From contig JBFKFP010000026.1 in assembly GCA_041618535.1 (NCBI GenBank), positions 1-23,378 of the forward strand: a stretch of DNA of 23,378 nucleotides, given 5' to 3'. Made by a program: the position numbers and the translations under genes. Source of the DNA: SHLJ01 sp041618535. Lineage in GTDB: Bacteria; Bacteroidota; Bacteroidia; Flavobacteriales; Flavobacteriaceae. The first letter of the stretch is position 1. Every line of letters starts with the position of its first letter. Below the pieces are notes generated by a model. That model saw only the letters and a program-made list of their open reading frames with translations, did no database searches and was not told the origin of the DNA. Below are positions 22,768-23,378 of this stretch, piece by piece.

Positions 22768-23378
22768 TTAGTAGTCTCCAATGGTTAAGGGATTTTGATT
22801 AAGTGCTATTTCTAATTGTTCGTCGTTCGGCGCTTTGCCATGCCAGGCATGTGTGTACATCATAAAATCGACACCATTACCCATAACGGTCTTAAGCAAT
22901 ACGCAAACTGGTTTTTCTTTTCCGGTTTCAGATTTGGCACGGGCCATCCCCGTAATTATCGCTTCCAGATTGTTTCCCTCCTCAATCTCGATGACCTTCC
23001 ATCCGAAAGCTTCGAATTTCGCTCTTACATCCCCCAGGGGAAGAACATCTTCTGTCGAACCATCAATTTGCTGACCATTTAAATCGATCGTGGCGATCCA
23101 ATTATCAATCTTGTGGGCAGCTGCATACATCATCGCTTCCCAATTCTGTCCCTCCTGCAATTCACCATCTCCATGAAGACTGTATACCAGTTTGTCGTCC
23201 CCGTTAAGCGTTTTGGTTTGGGCCGCTCCTATGGCAACAGACATGCCCTGCCCCAGGGAGCCTGACGCCACTCTTACGCCTGGTAAACCTTCGTGGGTTG
23301 TTGGATGACCCTGTAATCTTGAATCGATATGCCTGAAAGTGTTAAGTTCGTCAACAGGAAAATATCCTGCCCTTGACA
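22768..23378 (-). CDS. Transketolase, N-terminal subunit (5' end outside window)
   Basis: ThDP-diphosphate-binding half of the split transketolase. The frame stays open to the window edge: before the GTG codon at 23271 it continues as QGHPTTHEGLPGVRV, a conserved transketolase stretch, so the true start lies beyond 23378. The ThDP motif GDGELQEGQNWEAMMY begins the G-D-G-x(n)-N pattern and ends at NGQQIDG. The visible 200 or so residues are the C-terminal part of a subunit normally about 280 long. It is immediately upstream of the C-terminal subunit gene on the same strand. Splitting into two genes is usual for Bacteroidetes and archaea. Confidence 0.92.
   Translation of the reverse strand, partial: SRAGYFPVDELNTFRHIDSRLQGHPTTHEGLPGVRVASGSLGQGMSVAIGAAQTKTLNGDDKLVYSLHGDGELQEGQNWEAMMYAAAHKIDNWIATIDLNGQQIDGSTEDVLPLGDVRAKFEAFGWKVIEIEEGNNLEAIITGMARAKSETGKEKPVCVLLKTVMGNGVDFMMYTHAWHGKAPNDEQLEIALNQNPLTIGDY

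Noticed and set aside
1..23378. CRISPR arrays, insertion sequences, prophage or defence genes
   Set aside because: No regularly spaced repeats, transposase, integrase, or recognisable defence protein was found on either strand.

Overview
The window looks like chromosomal DNA of a carotenoid-pigmented member of the Bacteroidetes, most likely family Flavobacteriaceae. The basis is gene content (zeaxanthin-type crt genes, a split two-subunit transketolase, a lipoprotein FKBP, a PorT-like barrel protein), the absence of clear Shine-Dalgarno sequences, and several upstream matches to the Bacteroidetes promoter form TTG-N17-23-TAnnTTTG. No transposase, phage, plasmid or CRISPR feature was seen, and base composition looks even by eye.

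Layout. 1-2072 is the 3' part of aconitase, closed by a hairpin terminator. 2118-6584 (minus strand) is a compact pigment operon in transcription order merR, crtI, crtB, crtZ, crtY, with gaps of 3-9 bases between the crt genes. It covers phytoene synthesis, desaturation, cyclisation and ring hydroxylation, so zeaxanthin is the expected product. Its regulator carries the W-x9-EH and E-x-H-x-x-G signatures of the adenosylcobalamin photoreceptors CarH/LitR. Palindromic TTTGTT..AACAAA-like sites lie on its own promoter and on the crtI start. 6585-7086 is the only long stretch without a gene.

7087-13305 is a cell-envelope neighbourhood. It holds a patatin-like lipase (minus), a divergent mlaE-mlaF-mlaD lipid transport operon (plus), then on the minus strand a WG-repeat protein, a CDP-alcohol phosphatidyltransferase translationally coupled to a membrane metallophosphoesterase, and a tiny membrane protein. 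13518-16358 (plus) is a coupled three-gene cassette: flavin reductase-like protein, M20 metallopeptidase and a P-loop protein distantly like DUF1611. Two tandem universal stress protein paralogues follow (16433-18202).

18231-18439 (minus) carries tRNA-Leu(GAG) and tRNA-Lys(TTT), separated by a strong hairpin. Then come shikimate kinase (plus) overlapping a convergent PyrR-type phosphoribosyltransferase and an S4 RNA-binding protein (minus), a lipoprotein FKBP with an acidic calcium-binding-like tail (plus), a bidirectional terminator, an outer-membrane barrel protein, and the two transketolase subunits (minus), the last running off the window.

The most noteworthy material is the predicted light/B12-controlled carotenoid operon with its candidate operators, and the less familiar flavin reductase/M20/P-loop cassette.
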